Shown: positions 14,270 through 23,412 of the stretch, one piece after another
Position numbering within the stretch: the stretch's first letter is position 1
Layout: every line of letters begins with the position of its first letter
From: a bacterium
GTDB taxonomy: Bacteria; Chloroflexota; Dormibacteria; Aeolococcales; Bog-877
DNA: 34,483 bases
Direction of reading: 5' to 3'
NCBI GenBank assembly: GCA_021844355.1
Contig: JAKBTP010000101.1
Coordinates: 1 to 34,483 of the forward strand
Notes under the pieces: model-generated
The model's database searches: none
What the model saw: the letters and a program-made list of their open reading frames with translations, nothing else
Told to the model about the DNA's origin: nothing
Translations under genes and position numbers: made by a program

Positions 14270-14915
14270 GGCGGCCGCCCAGCGGCTGGCCGCCGCCAGC
14301 CGGCTGGTGGGCCTCAGCCCCAACGCCATAACCCTGATCGGGCTCGCCATCGCCGGCGGCGCGGCGGCCCTCGCGGCCCTGGACCTCCAGCTGTGGGCAG
14401 GGATCGTTCTGCTCCTGGCGGGGGCCTTCGACATCCTCGACGGGGCCGTGGCCCGCGAGTCCGGCCGGGTCCACCCGTTCGGCGCCTTCCTGGACAGCAC
14501 CGCCGACAGGTACGGGGAGGGGGTGCTCTACGCCGGCCTGGCCTACCTCTTCCTCGCCCACCTCCACCAAGAGGTCCCGGTTTTTCTGATCGTGGCAGCG
14601 CTCTTCGGCTCCCTCCTGGTGAGCTACGTGCGGGCCAGGGCGCAGTCCCTGGGGTACACCTGCGACGTGGGCTGGTTCGCCCGCCCGGAGCGTGTGGTGA
14701 TCACGGCCCTCGGGCTGATGCTGGGGCTGATGGTGCCGGTCCTCTGGATCCTGGCGGTCGCCACCAACCTCACCGCCCTGCAGCGGATCCACGCCGTTTA
14801 CCGGCAGTACCGAAAGGCTCAGGATCAGGCGGCTCCCGCGGCCCCCGCTGAGGGGATCCCGGAGCCCGCGCCGGACCCCAGGCGGCGCCGCGGCGCCGCT
14901 CCCAGCTCTCCCTGA
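14238..14915 (+). CDS. CDP-alcohol phosphatidyltransferase, probable phosphatidylinositol(-phosphate) synthase
   Basis: A 225-residue polytopic membrane enzyme with about six hydrophobic segments. The CDP-alcohol phosphotransferase signature D-x2-D-G-x2-A-R-x8-G-x3-D-x3-D is complete (DILDGAVARESG... FGAFLDSTAD, about residues 65-90). It would join CDP-diacylglycerol to inositol-1-phosphate, giving PI-phosphate for dephosphorylation, as in actinobacteria. The GTG start at 14238 has GAGGTG 7 nt upstream and lies within pimA. The C-terminus is an Ala/Pro/Arg-rich tail. The assignment to inositol rests on synteny with ino1 and pimA; a separate PgsA at 25980 makes phosphatidylglycerol-phosphate the less likely product here. 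Confidence 0.85.
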   Translation: MFSRLLQASVRAAAQRLAAASRLVGLSPNAITLIGLAIAGGAAALAALDLQLWAGIVLLLAGAFDILDGAVARESGRVHPFGAFLDSTADRYGEGVLYAGLAYLFLAHLHQEVPVFLIVAALFGSLLVSYVRARAQSLGYTCDVGWFARPERVVITALGLMLGLMVPVLWILAVATNLTALQRIHAVYRQYRKAQDQAAPAAPAEGIPEPAPDPRRRRGAAPSSP

Positions 14916-14958
14916 CCAGCGGACCCTTTCGAACTTCGGATCTCCGACCAACCGGGGG

Positions 14959-14975
14959 TTTCCACCTAGTGGAAA
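14959..14975. promoter_or_regulatory. Perfect 7-3-7 operator-like palindrome upstream of glpF
   Basis: TTTCCAC-CTA-GTGGAAA is a perfect inverted repeat 21 bp before the -35 of the glp-dha operon. It is AT-richer than the surroundings and typical in size for a dimeric regulator. Its position upstream of -35 suits an activator or an upstream repressor. No regulator gene for the cluster is adjacent. A partial half-site (CCACTTGG, 14988-14995) follows. Confidence 0.6.
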
Positions 14976-14996
14976 GCAGGTGTAATCCCCACTTGG

Positions 14997-15026
14997 TTGA
15001 CTATTCACTGGTCCCGGGTCTACTCT
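14997..15026 (+). promoter_or_regulatory. Sigma70-type promoter of the glp-dha operon
   Basis: TTGACT (14997-15002) and TACTCT (15021-15026) are separated by 18 bp, giving a transcription start near 15033 and a leader of about 67 nt before ATG 15100. GGAGGGA at about 15084-15090 serves as the Shine-Dalgarno. All eight genes downstream run in the same direction with short gaps or overlaps. Confidence 0.5.
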
Positions 15027-15099
15027 CTGCCTGCCGACCCGTGGGCTGCCGTCAGCCACGTCGCTCGGTCGAGAGCCGATCAGAGGAGGGACAGGTAGC

Positions 15100-16056
15100 A
15101 TGGCGATGGAGTACACGCCGCTGCACGGGGAGGGGAGATCCTTCGCCGGGCTGAGCGGCCTGTTTGGCGAACTCATGGCCGAGGTCTTCGGCACCCTGAC
15201 GCTGATCGCCTTTGGGGACGGCGTGGTGGCGGTGGCGGTGGCGGGCCTCCCCGAATCCGGGCGCACCGCCGGGCCCACGGTGATCTTCCAGGCGGGCGGC
15301 GACTGGCTGCTCATCACCTTCGGGTGGATGTTCGCGGTGGTCATGGGCATCTACGTGGCGGGTGGAATCACCGGCGCCCACCTCAACCCGGCCGTGACCC
15401 TGGGGCTGGCGGTGCGCCGCAAGTTCCCCTGGAACAAGGTCCTCCCCTACATGGGGGCGGAGCTGGTGGGGGCGATCTTCGGCGCCCTCATCGTCTACAT
15501 GGTGTACGGGCCCGCCATCCAGGCCTGGGACCTGGCGGCCAAGACGGTGCCGGCGGCGGGCAACGCTCTGGCCAGCTACTCGATCTTCGCGACCTTCCCG
15601 GCCCCCTACTTCCACGGCAGCGTGGTGGGGCCGCTGGTGGACCAGATAGTGGGCACGGCGTTCCTTCTCATCCTGGTGCTGGCGATCACCGACGGCCGCA
15701 ACCTGGCGCCGGCGGGGAACATGGGCCCCTGGCTGGTGGGCGCCGCGGTGGGCGCCATCGGCATGTCGTTTGGCCCCAACGCCGGATACGCCATCAACCC
15801 CGCCCGTGACTTCGGGCCGCGCTTTGTGGCCTGGCTCTTCGGCTGGGGCAAGGTGGCCTTCCCCGGGACCTACAGCGCGGGGGCGTTCCACTTCTCCAAC
15901 TACTTCTGGATCCCGATAGTGGGGCCGCTGGTCGGCGGGGTAATCGGGGTCCTGCTCTACGACTACTTCATCGGCGATGTACTGGCCTCCCGGCTCAAGA
16001 AGGGCGAGGGCGAGCCCCCGCAGGGACGGGTGACCAGCGAAAGCCAGCAGTCGTAG
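15100..16056 (+). CDS. glpF: Aquaglyceroporin, glycerol facilitator
   Basis: A 318-residue MIP-family channel for passive glycerol entry across the cytoplasmic membrane. Both half-helix motifs are present: [11 protein letters not shown] in the first repeat and [10 protein letters not shown] in the second. The Asp after the second NPAR is the classical marker of glycerol-conducting GlpF over water-only aquaporins. Several further transmembrane segments are visible ([52 protein letters not shown]). The protein is longer than E. coli GlpF because of N- and C-terminal extensions. It is the first gene of the glycerol/DHA operon, behind a promoter and palindrome, and the dihydroxyacetone kinase gene starts 16 bp after it. 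Confidence 0.95.
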   Translation: MAMEYTPLHGEGRSFAGLSGLFGELMAEVFGTLTLIAFGDGVVAVAVAGLPESGRTAGPTVIFQAGGDWLLITFGWMFAVVMGIYVAGGITGAHLNPAVTLGLAVRRKFPWNKVLPYMGAELVGAIFGALIVYMVYGPAIQAWDLAAKTVPAAGNALASYSIFATFPAPYFHGSVVGPLVDQIVGTAFLLILVLAITDGRNLAPAGNMGPWLVGAAVGAIGMSFGPNAGYAINPARDFGPRFVAWLFGWGKVAFPGTYSAGAFHFSNYFWIPIVGPLVGGVIGVLLYDYFIGDVLASRLKKGEGEPPQGRVTSESQQS

Positions 16057-16072
16057 GTGGCGGGCTAGCGCC

Positions 16073-17074
16073 GTGAAGAAGCTGATCAACCGACCTGAGG
16101 ACGTGGTCCGGGAGGAGCTGGAGGGGATCGCCGCCGCCCACTCCGACCGGGTCAGGGTCTCCCTCGACCCCTACTACGTGATGAGGGCGGACGCCCCCGT
16201 CCAGGGCAAGGTGGCGGTGGTCTCCGGCGGGGGCTCGGGCCACGAGCCGATGCACGGAGGCTTCGTGGGCATGGGCATGCTGGACGCGGCCTGCCCCGGG
16301 GAGGTCTTCACCTCCCCGACCCCGGACCAGATACTGGCCGCCACCAAGGCGGTCAGCGGGGGGGCCGGGGTGCTCCACATCGTCAAGAACTACACCGGGG
16401 ACATCCTCAACTTCGAGATGGCCGCCGACCTGGCCAAGGAGGACGGGATCCTGGTGGAGGCGGTGGTGACCAACGACGACGTCGCCGTCCAGGACAGCCT
16501 CTACACCGCGGGCCGCCGCGGGGTCGGGGTCACCGTCCTGGCCGAGAAGATCTGCGGTGCGGCTGCCGAGGGCGGCCGGTCCCTCAGCGAGGTGGCCGAG
16601 CTCTGCCGCAAGGTCAACGCCAACGGCCGCACCATGGGCATGGCCCTCACCTCCTGCACGGTGCCGGCGGCGGGCAAGCCCACCTTCGAGCTGGGCGAGG
16701 ACGAGATGGAGCTCGGGATCGGGATCCACGGGGAGCCCGGCCGGGAGCGGCGCCAGCTGGCGACGGCCGACGAGATCGTGGAGGTGCTGGCCACCACCGT
16801 CGTGGATGACCTGCCCTTCAAGTCGGGCGACAGGGTCCTGGCCTTCGTGAACGGCATGGGCGGGACCCCGCTGATCGAACTCTACGTGGTCTACCGCGCG
16901 CTGGACCGCTTCCTCAAGGGGCGGGGGATCGCCATCGAGCGGAACCTGGTGGGACCCTACATAACGTCGTTGGAGATGGCCGGCACCTCGATCACCCTGC
17001 TCCGGCTCGACGACGAGCTGGTGCGGCTCTGGGACGCGCCGGTCAACACCCCCGGCCTGCGCTGGGGGGCCTGA
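16073..17074 (+). CDS. dhaK: PTS-dependent dihydroxyacetone kinase, substrate-binding subunit DhaK
   Basis: A 333-residue protein that binds dihydroxyacetone covalently as a hemiaminal and presents it for phosphorylation to DHAP. The key residues are visible: H219 in GIGIHGEPG (substrate-linking His), D110 in [12 protein letters not shown] and H57 in [13 protein letters not shown]. The length matches PTS-type DhaK, not the fused ATP-dependent kinase. The GTG start at 16073 follows glpF by 16 bp. It works with DhaL (next gene) and the DhaM-type phosphodonor at the end of the operon. All catalytic positions are intact. Confidence 0.95.
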   Translation: MKKLINRPEDVVREELEGIAAAHSDRVRVSLDPYYVMRADAPVQGKVAVVSGGGSGHEPMHGGFVGMGMLDAACPGEVFTSPTPDQILAATKAVSGGAGVLHIVKNYTGDILNFEMAADLAKEDGILVEAVVTNDDVAVQDSLYTAGRRGVGVTVLAEKICGAAAEGGRSLSEVAELCRKVNANGRTMGMALTSCTVPAAGKPTFELGEDEMELGIGIHGEPGRERRQLATADEIVEVLATTVVDDLPFKSGDRVLAFVNGMGGTPLIELYVVYRALDRFLKGRGIAIERNLVGPYITSLEMAGTSITLLRLDDELVRLWDAPVNTPGLRWGA

Positions 17075-17126
17075 GCGATGGGGGCGGCGGCGGCACGAGC
17101 GGGCGGCCCCGGGGAGGGGTTCTGAG

Positions 17127-17765
17127 ATGGGGGCGGGATACCCCGAGAGCCTCTCTATGGTGCGCGGCTTCGCCCAGGCTGTCGCCGCCAATCGCGAGTA
17201 CCTGACTCAGCTGGACGCCGAGATCGGGGACGCCGATCACGGGATCAACATGGACCGGGGGATGAGCGCCGTCGTTCCCAAGGTGGAGGCCCTGACCGAC
17301 CACGACATCTCCGGCCTCTTCCGGACCGTGGCCATGACCCTCATCTCCACGGTGGGCGGGGCCAGCGGCCCCCTGTACGGCACCGTCTTCCTCCAGCTCG
17401 CCTCCAGCCTCAAGGGAAGGTCGGAGGTCGGGCTGGGGGAGTGGGCGGAGGCGGTCTCGGCCGCGGTGGCCGCGGTCCAGTCACGGGGGAAGGCGCAGCC
17501 CGGGGACAAGACCATGGTGGACGCCCTGCTGCCGGCCGCGGAGGCGCTCCAGGCGGCGCAGGCGGAGGGGGTGCCCTTCTCCGAGGGGCTCGCCCGAGCC
17601 ACCAAGGCGGCCCACGGGGGCATGGAGGCCACCATCCCGCTGGTGGCCCGCCGGGGACGGGCCAGTTACCTCGGAGAGCGGAGTGCGGGGCATCAGGATC
17701 CGGGGGCGACATCCTCCTGGCTCCTGATGGAGGCGGCGGAGGCCGCGTTCGCGAAGGGGAAGTAG
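17127..17765 (+). CDS. dhaL: Dihydroxyacetone kinase ADP-binding subunit DhaL
   Basis: A 212-residue all-helical subunit that holds ADP as a permanent cofactor; DhaM phosphorylates the bound ADP and DhaL passes the phosphate to DHA on DhaK. The Mg2+-binding aspartates are at D30, D35 and D37 (LDAEIGDADHGINMDRG), the same spacing as E. coli DhaL. The C-terminal RRGRASYLGERSAGHQDPGATSSWLLM is a family hallmark. The start at 17127 has GGGGAGGGG upstream. It follows dhaK by 52 bp. Because it uses bound ADP, it needs the PTS phosphodonor encoded at 23399. Confidence 0.95.
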   Translation: MGAGYPESLSMVRGFAQAVAANREYLTQLDAEIGDADHGINMDRGMSAVVPKVEALTDHDISGLFRTVAMTLISTVGGASGPLYGTVFLQLASSLKGRSEVGLGEWAEAVSAAVAAVQSRGKAQPGDKTMVDALLPAAEALQAAQAEGVPFSEGLARATKAAHGGMEATIPLVARRGRASYLGERSAGHQDPGATSSWLLMEAAEAAFAKGK

Positions 17766-17819
17766 GCGGGCGGAGCGCCGCGGGGGGCGCGGCGGAGGAA
17801 AGCTAGCGGAGGTGGCGTG

Positions 17820-19316
17820 ATGGCCAAGTACGTGGGTGCCCTGGACCAGGGCACCACCAGCACCCGGTTCATGATCTTCGATCATTCCGGGAACGTGATC
17901 GCGGTGGACCAGAAGGAGCACGAGCAGATCTACCCCAAGCCGGGGTGGGTCGAGCACGACGCCATGGAGATCTGGACCCGCAGCAAGGAGGTGATATCGG
18001 GGGCGCTGGCCAAGGCCGGCATCCAGCCCTCCGACCTGGCCGCCGTCGGGGTGACCAACCAGCGTGAGACCACGGTGATCTGGGACAGGACCACCGGTCG
18101 GCCGGTGCACAACGCCATCGTCTGGCAGGACACCAGGACCGACACCATCTGCAACGACCTGGCCAAGGACGGGGGCCAGGACCGCTTTCGGGAGAAGGTG
18201 GGCCTGCCGCTGGCCACCTACTTCTCCGGCCCCAAGATCCGCTGGGTCTTGGACAACGTCCCCGGGGTGCGGGAGCGGGCCGAGAGGGGCGAGGTGGTCT
18301 TCGGCAACATCGACAGCTGGTGCATCTGGAACCTCACCGGCGGGGTGAACGGTGGACTGCACCTCACCGACGTCACCAACGCCAGCCGCACCATGCTGAT
18401 GAACCTCAAGACCCTGGACTGGGACCCCGAGATCCTCGCGATCATGGGGGTGCCGCGGGCGATGCTGCCCGAGATCCGGCCGTCCAGCCAGATGTACGGG
18501 GAGTGCAAGGAGGGGGTGCCCGGGGTTCCGGTGGCCGGTGACCTGGGCGACCAGCAGGCGGCCATCTTCGGGCAGACCTGCTACTCGGTGGGGGAGGCCA
18601 AGAACACCTACGGGACCGGGAACTTCCTTCTGCTCAACACCGGCACCAGCCCGATCCAGTCCAAGAACGGTCTTCTGACCACCCTCGGCTACAAGATCGG
18701 CGACCAGCCGGCGGTCTACTGCCTCGAGGGCTCGATCGCGATCACCGGTGCCCTGGTGCAGTGGCTGAGGGACAACCTGGGGATGATCAGCCAGTCCTCG
18801 GACATTGAGAAGCTGGCGGCCACGGTGGAGGACAACGGCGGGGTCTACTTCGTGCCCGCCTTCTCCGGCCTCTTCGCCCCCTACTGGCGCAGCGACGCCC
18901 GGGGCGTGATCGCCGGCCTCACCCGCTACGTCAACAAGGGGCACATCGCCAGAGCCGTCCTGGAGGCGACCGCCTGGCAGACCCGCGAGGTGGTGGACGC
19001 CATGAACCAGGACTCGGGCGTCGCCCTGACCTCCCTCCGGGTGGACGGGGGCATGGTCCACGACGAGCTCCTCATGCAGTTCCAGGCGGATGTCCTCGGA
19101 GTTCCGGTGATCCGGCCCAAGGTGGCCGAGACCACCTCGCTGGGCGCCGCCTACGCCGCCGGGCTGGCGGTGGGCTTCTGGACCCAGCTGGACGAGCTCC
19201 GGGCCAACTGGGGGGTGGACCGGACCTGGGAGCCCCGGATGGACTCCGAGCTCCGGGAGAAGGAGTACAAGCTCTGGAAGAAGGCCGTCACCCGCACCTT
19301 CGACTGGGTGGAGTGA
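17820..19316 (+). CDS. glpK: Glycerol kinase
   Basis: A 498-residue FGGY-family kinase that phosphorylates glycerol to sn-glycerol-3-phosphate with ATP, trapping it after GlpF entry. Typical segments are [18 protein letters not shown] (phosphate loop), [33 protein letters not shown] and [11 protein letters not shown], with the FGGY signature region [18 protein letters not shown]. The ORF track begins at GTG 17817, but ATG 17820 has the better 6-nt spacing from GGAGGT (17808-17813). It is full length with no damaged motif. It sits between dhaL and glpA, linking uptake to the GlpABC oxidation step. Confidence 0.96.
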   Translation: MAKYVGALDQGTTSTRFMIFDHSGNVIAVDQKEHEQIYPKPGWVEHDAMEIWTRSKEVISGALAKAGIQPSDLAAVGVTNQRETTVIWDRTTGRPVHNAIVWQDTRTDTICNDLAKDGGQDRFREKVGLPLATYFSGPKIRWVLDNVPGVRERAERGEVVFGNIDSWCIWNLTGGVNGGLHLTDVTNASRTMLMNLKTLDWDPEILAIMGVPRAMLPEIRPSSQMYGECKEGVPGVPVAGDLGDQQAAIFGQTCYSVGEAKNTYGTGNFLLLNTGTSPIQSKNGLLTTLGYKIGDQPAVYCLEGSIAITGALVQWLRDNLGMISQSSDIEKLAATVEDNGGVYFVPAFSGLFAPYWRSDARGVIAGLTRYVNKGHIARAVLEATAWQTREVVDAMNQDSGVALTSLRVDGGMVHDELLMQFQADVLGVPVIRPKVAETTSLGAAYAAGLAVGFWTQLDELRANWGVDRTWEPRMDSELREKEYKLWKKAVTRTFDWVE

Positions 19317-19338
19317 GGTCCCCCACCGGGCCCTAGAG

Positions 19339-20895
19339 GTGAACACGCTGGACACCGACGTCCTGGTGATCGGGGGAGGCTCCACCGGGGCGGGGGTGGC
19401 GTGGGACTCCGCGCTGCGGGGTCTCCACGTCACCCTGGTGGACCGGCAGGACTTCGCCACCGGGACCAGCGGCCGCTTCCACGGCCTGCTGCACTCCGGG
19501 GGGCGGTACGCGGTCAAGGACCCGGGCTCGGCCCGCGAGTGCGCGGCCGAGAACCGGATCCTCCGCCAGGTAGCCGCCGACTGCATCGAGGACACCGGGG
19601 GGCTGTTCGTCAGCACCCCCGAGGATGATCTGGAGTACGCCGACCGTTTCCTCGCCGCGGCCAGGGCTGCGGGGATGGAGGTCGAGGAGGTCCCGGTGGG
19701 CACCGCGCTACGGGACGAGCCCCGCCTCAACCCCAAGATCCGGCGGGCCTTCCGGGTCCAGGACGGCTCGATCGACTCCTGGAAGATGGTCTCTGCCCTT
19801 CTCCGGGGGGCCGAGGCCCACGCGGCCACCGTCCTCCCGTATCACAAGGTCGTCGAGGTGCTGCGCCACGGCGACCGCGTCGAGGGGGCGGTGATGGAGG
19901 ACCAGCGCACCGGGCAGGAGGTGCGGGTCCACGCCGGGTGCGTCGTCAACGCCGCCGGCGCCTGGAGCGGACAGGTGGCCCGCCTGGCCGGCTGCGAGGT
20001 CGGGGTGCGTCCGGGCAAGGGGGTGATGGTGGCGATCAACCACCGGCTGGCGCGGGCGGTCCTCAACCGCTGCCACCTGCCCTCGGACGGCGACATCATC
20101 GTCCCCGTCCGCACCGTCAGCGTGATCGGGACCACCGACCACCCGGTGGCCGACCCGGACGACACGGAGTGCAGCCCGGAGGAGGTGCACCAGATGATCG
20201 AGGCGGGCGAGCTTCTGGTGCCAGGGTTCAGGGAAGCCCGGGCGCTGAGGGTCTGGGCCGGCTCCCGGCCACTCCTCCCCAAGACCGGGGGCTCCGCGGG
20301 GGCGGGCGACCGAGAGGTGAGCCGCTCCCACACCGTGCTGGACCATGGGGCCCGGGACGGGCTGGAGGGGCTGGTGACCATCGCCGGGGGGAAGTTCACC
20401 ACCCTGCGCCTCATGGCCGAGGACACCGTGGATGTGGTGGTGCGCAAGCTCGGGCGAGGGTCGGAGTGCCGCACCCGCACCGAGGTTCTCCCCGGGAGCG
20501 AGTCCCGTCACTTCTACTGGATCGGGAACCGCCAGCAGGAGGCGGAGACCGATCCGCCCGATGACCCTCTCATCTGCGAGTGTGAACTCGTGTCCCAGCA
20601 TGACCTGGACACCGTCGTGGCCCGGCGCCCCACCTGGCGGCTGGATGACATCCGCCGAGCCCTGCGGGTGGGGATGGGCCCCTGCCAGGGCGGCTTCTGC
20701 GCCTTCCGGGTGGCCGGCATGCTGCATCAGGAGGGCAGGTACGGCCGGGCCGAGGCGAACTCGGCGCTCCGGGAGTTCGTCCAGGAGCGCTGGAAGGGGG
20801 TCAAGGTGATCTCCTGGGGCGCCCAGGCGCGGCAGACCCGGCTGGACCGTTGGATCTTCGAGGGGCTGTACGACCTGGAGCATCTTCCCGAGTGA
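19339..20895 (+). CDS. glpA: Glycerol-3-phosphate dehydrogenase subunit A (FAD and [2Fe-2S])
   Basis: A 518-residue flavoprotein, the catalytic subunit of the GlpABC complex that oxidises G3P to DHAP and passes electrons to quinone. The N-terminal FAD-binding loop is VLVIGGGSTGAGVAWDSALRG (about residues 8-28), followed by GRFHGLLHSGGRYAVKD. A C-terminal BFD-like [2Fe-2S] domain is present, with cysteines in CECE (about 413) and GPCQGGFC (about 450). That domain separates GlpA from the shorter aerobic GlpD. The start is GTG at 19339, 22 bp after glpK. With glpB and glpC next, the complex is complete. Confidence 0.94.
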   Translation: MNTLDTDVLVIGGGSTGAGVAWDSALRGLHVTLVDRQDFATGTSGRFHGLLHSGGRYAVKDPGSARECAAENRILRQVAADCIEDTGGLFVSTPEDDLEYADRFLAAARAAGMEVEEVPVGTALRDEPRLNPKIRRAFRVQDGSIDSWKMVSALLRGAEAHAATVLPYHKVVEVLRHGDRVEGAVMEDQRTGQEVRVHAGCVVNAAGAWSGQVARLAGCEVGVRPGKGVMVAINHRLARAVLNRCHLPSDGDIIVPVRTVSVIGTTDHPVADPDDTECSPEEVHQMIEAGELLVPGFREARALRVWAGSRPLLPKTGGSAGAGDREVSRSHTVLDHGARDGLEGLVTIAGGKFTTLRLMAEDTVDVVVRKLGRGSECRTRTEVLPGSESRHFYWIGNRQQEAETDPPDDPLICECELVSQHDLDTVVARRPTWRLDDIRRALRVGMGPCQGGFCAFRVAGMLHQEGRYGRAEANSALREFVQERWKGVKVISWGAQARQTRLDRWIFEGLYDLEHLPE

Positions 20896-20929
20896 CGGCA
20901 GGGCGGCGCGGTCCCTGGAGGAGAAGGTG

Positions 20930-22183
20930 ATGGGGACGGACGCGGTGGTGCTCGGCGCCGGGACGGCGGGGATGGTGGCGGCGCTGCGGCTGGCGGCCGC
21001 TGGGGCGTCGGTCCTGGTCCTGGCCGAGGGCGAGGGCGGGCTGCCGCTGGCGCCGGCGCAGATCGATGTGCTCGGCTACCGGCCACAGCTGGTCCTGGAT
21101 CCCCTGGGCGAGCTGGCGGGCTTCCTGGAGTCCCGGCCCGACCATCCCTACCAGCTGGTCGAGGCGGGCGAGGTTGGGGCCAGCCTGGACTGGTTCCTGG
21201 AGCTGTCGGCGCCCCTGGGGTACACGGGAAGCCCCCGCCTCAACCGGCTGCAGCCCACCGGCCTGGGGGCGCTTCGCCCCACCTGCCTGGTGCCCGAGAC
21301 CATGGCGGCCGGGGACCTCAGCGACGGCGGGTCGGTGCTGGTGGTGGGGCTCAGAGGATTCCGCGACTTCCACGCTCCGCTGCTGGCCGAGAACCTGGCC
21401 CTCGCGCACCCGCCCTCGGGGGCAGAGGTCCGCGCCCGGGCGGTGGAGGTGAGCCTACCTGGGGATCCCCGGGACCTCAGGCCCCAGCTGCTGGTGCGGC
21501 GCCTAGAGGAGCGGGGGGTGCTGGCGGAACTGGGGCGGGAGATCCGCTCCCGCCTGGAGCAGGAGGACCTGGTGGGTGTGCCCGCGGTCCTGGGGCTGGA
21601 GAGCTCCCACGAGGTCTGGCAGGGGCTCCAGGAGCTGGTCGGCAGGCCGGTCTTCGAGATCCCCACCCCGCCACCCTCCCAGCCCGGTCAGCGGCTGCAG
21701 CAGCACCTCTTCCGCGCGCTGCGCCGGCTCGGCGGCGAGGTGCGGCTGGGGGCCCGGGCCGCCGGGTATCGGGCCCGTGGCGATCGGTTGGTGGCGGTCA
21801 AGGTGGTGACGGCGGCGCGGGAGGTGGAGATACCGGCCGACCACTTCGTCCTGGCCACGGGGGGCATCGGCACCGGGGGAATCACCGCCGGCCCCGACGG
21901 GGAGCTGCGTGAGGAGGTGTTCGGCGCCCGGGTCTCCCGGGGAGGGGCGCCGGAGCAGCCGCTGGTCGAGTACATGGCGACCCAGCCGCTGGACCGGGTC
22001 GGGGTGGAGGTCGACGAAGAGCAGAGGCCCCTGGGAGGGGGCGGCGGGGCGCTCTTCGAGAACCTCTGGGCGGCGGGGGCGGCGCTGGCGGGCGCGGAGC
22101 CCTGGCGCGAGAAGTCCGGGGAGGGGATCAGCCTGGCGACCGGATTCCGGGCCGCTCGACTGGCCGGGGGGGCGCGGGCATGA
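20930..22183 (+). CDS. glpB: Glycerol-3-phosphate dehydrogenase subunit B
   Basis: A 417-residue flavin-binding subunit of GlpABC. The Rossmann loop VLGAGTAGMVAALRLAAAG is at the N-terminus, and a C-terminal FVLATGGIGTGGI segment fits a GlpB/FAD-reductase-like fold. In E. coli, GlpB is required with GlpA for activity and membrane attachment through GlpC. GTG 20927 and ATG 20930 are both possible starts from the same GGAGG (20917-20921); ATG is chosen. The stop overlaps the glpC start (ATGA). The sequence is divergent from E. coli GlpB, so position between glpA and glpC is a major part of the assignment. Confidence 0.88.
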   Translation: MGTDAVVLGAGTAGMVAALRLAAAGASVLVLAEGEGGLPLAPAQIDVLGYRPQLVLDPLGELAGFLESRPDHPYQLVEAGEVGASLDWFLELSAPLGYTGSPRLNRLQPTGLGALRPTCLVPETMAAGDLSDGGSVLVVGLRGFRDFHAPLLAENLALAHPPSGAEVRARAVEVSLPGDPRDLRPQLLVRRLEERGVLAELGREIRSRLEQEDLVGVPAVLGLESSHEVWQGLQELVGRPVFEIPTPPPSQPGQRLQQHLFRALRRLGGEVRLGARAAGYRARGDRLVAVKVVTAAREVEIPADHFVLATGGIGTGGITAGPDGELREEVFGARVSRGGAPEQPLVEYMATQPLDRVGVEVDEEQRPLGGGGGALFENLWAAGAALAGAEPWREKSGEGISLATGFRAARLAGGARA

Positions 22184-23412
22184 CCGAGCTGGCCTGGGGG
22201 GCGGAGGCGTGGTCCGAGGTCCGGGCCTCGCTGGACCGCTGCATCAAGTGCACCGTGTGCGAGACCGCCTGTCCGGTGGCCGCGGTCACCGAACTCTTCC
22301 CCGGCCCCAAGACCGTCGGCCCCCAGGCCGAGCGCTTCCGCACCGGTGGCCACTCGCCGGACCTCTCGGTGGACTACTGCTCCGGCTGCGGTATATGCAG
22401 CCGGGTGTGCCCCCAGGGGGTCCGGATCGCCGAGCTCAACTCAAGGGCCCGCTCCGAGCTCAAGCGGGAGCGGGGGGTGCCCCTTCGTGACCAGCTGGTG
22501 GCGCGCCCAGGGCTGCTGGGGCGGTTCGGGCGTCCTGTCGCCCCGCTCTTCAACCGGGCCATGGCCAACTCCCTGGTCCGCTGGGCGGGCGAGCGCACCA
22601 TCGGCATTCACCGCAGGGCGCCCGTGCCCCGCTCCACCACCCGCACCTTCTCCCACTGGGTAGGGCACCACGCGGGCACCAAGTCGGCTCGCCGGGTGGT
22701 CTACTTCCATGGCTGCAGCACCCAGTGGTACGAGCCCCACGTCGGCCAGAAGGTCACGGCCATCCTGGAGCACAACGGCTACCAGGTGATCATCCCCAAG
22801 CAGGACTGCTGCGGGCTGCCGTTGCAGTCCAATGGGCTCTTCCCCGCCGCCCGCAAGGCGGTGACCAGGCTGGCGCGGCAGCTGGTCCCGGACGCCACCG
22901 GCGACCTTCCGGTGATCTCCTCCTCCACCAGCTGTGGCCTGATGCTCAAGCGGGAAGCCCGCGAGATCCTGGGTGCGGACTCCCCCGAGCTGCGCTCGGT
23001 GAGCGCGCGCACCTATGACATCTTCGAGTTCCTGCGGGAACTCCACCAGCGGGGCGAACTCCGAACCGACTTCAAGCCGGTGCCGCTCACCGTGGCGTAC
23101 CACGCTCCCTGCCAGCAGCAGAACCAGTTGATCGGTAAGCCGGCGCTGGAGATCCTCCGGCTCATACCGGGGCTGAGGCTGGTCGAGCTCGATCGCTCCT
23201 GCTGCGGCATCGCCGGGACCTACGGGGTCAAGAGGGAGAAGTACGAGATCGCCATGCGGGTGGGGAAGCCGCTCTTCACCGACATCCAGGCCGAGGGGCC
23301 GGACCTCGTGGCCTGTGACAGCGAGACCTGCCGCTGGCAGATCTCGGCGGCCACCGGAGCCACCTCGGTCCATCCGCTCGAGATCCTCCACCGGGCCTAT
23401 GGCGGCAGCTGA
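22180..23412 (+). CDS. glpC: Glycerol-3-phosphate dehydrogenase subunit C (iron-sulfur/CCG protein)
   Basis: A 410-residue electron-transfer subunit. Two [4Fe-4S] motifs are seen: C21-x2-C24-x2-C27-x3-C31 (CIKCTVCETACP) and C67-x2-C70-x2-C73-x3-C77 (CSGCGICSRVCP). Two CCG domains follow, with DCCGLPLQSNG and RSCCGIAGTYG. This is the architecture of GlpC and heterodisulfide-reductase-like proteins; it anchors GlpAB and delivers electrons to menaquinone or ubiquinone. No clear transmembrane helix is present, as in other GlpC. The start overlaps the glpB stop (ATGA), and its last 14 bp overlap the DhaM-type gene. Confidence 0.93.
   Translation: MTELAWGAEAWSEVRASLDRCIKCTVCETACPVAAVTELFPGPKTVGPQAERFRTGGHSPDLSVDYCSGCGICSRVCPQGVRIAELNSRARSELKRERGVPLRDQLVARPGLLGRFGRPVAPLFNRAMANSLVRWAGERTIGIHRRAPVPRSTTRTFSHWVGHHAGTKSARRVVYFHGCSTQWYEPHVGQKVTAILEHNGYQVIIPKQDCCGLPLQSNGLFPAARKAVTRLARQLVPDATGDLPVISSSTSCGLMLKREAREILGADSPELRSVSARTYDIFEFLRELHQRGELRTDFKPVPLTVAYHAPCQQQNQLIGKPALEILRLIPGLRLVELDRSCCGIAGTYGVKREKYEIAMRVGKPLFTDIQAEGPDLVACDSETCRWQISAATGATSVHPLEILHRAYGGS

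Noticed and set aside
17481-19829. 782-residue minus-strand ORF antisense to dhaL/glpK/glpA
   Set aside because: It is a high-GC shadow: the plus strand encodes three unmistakable enzymes here, and the antisense product is a His/Pro/Gly/Val-rich sequence without domains.
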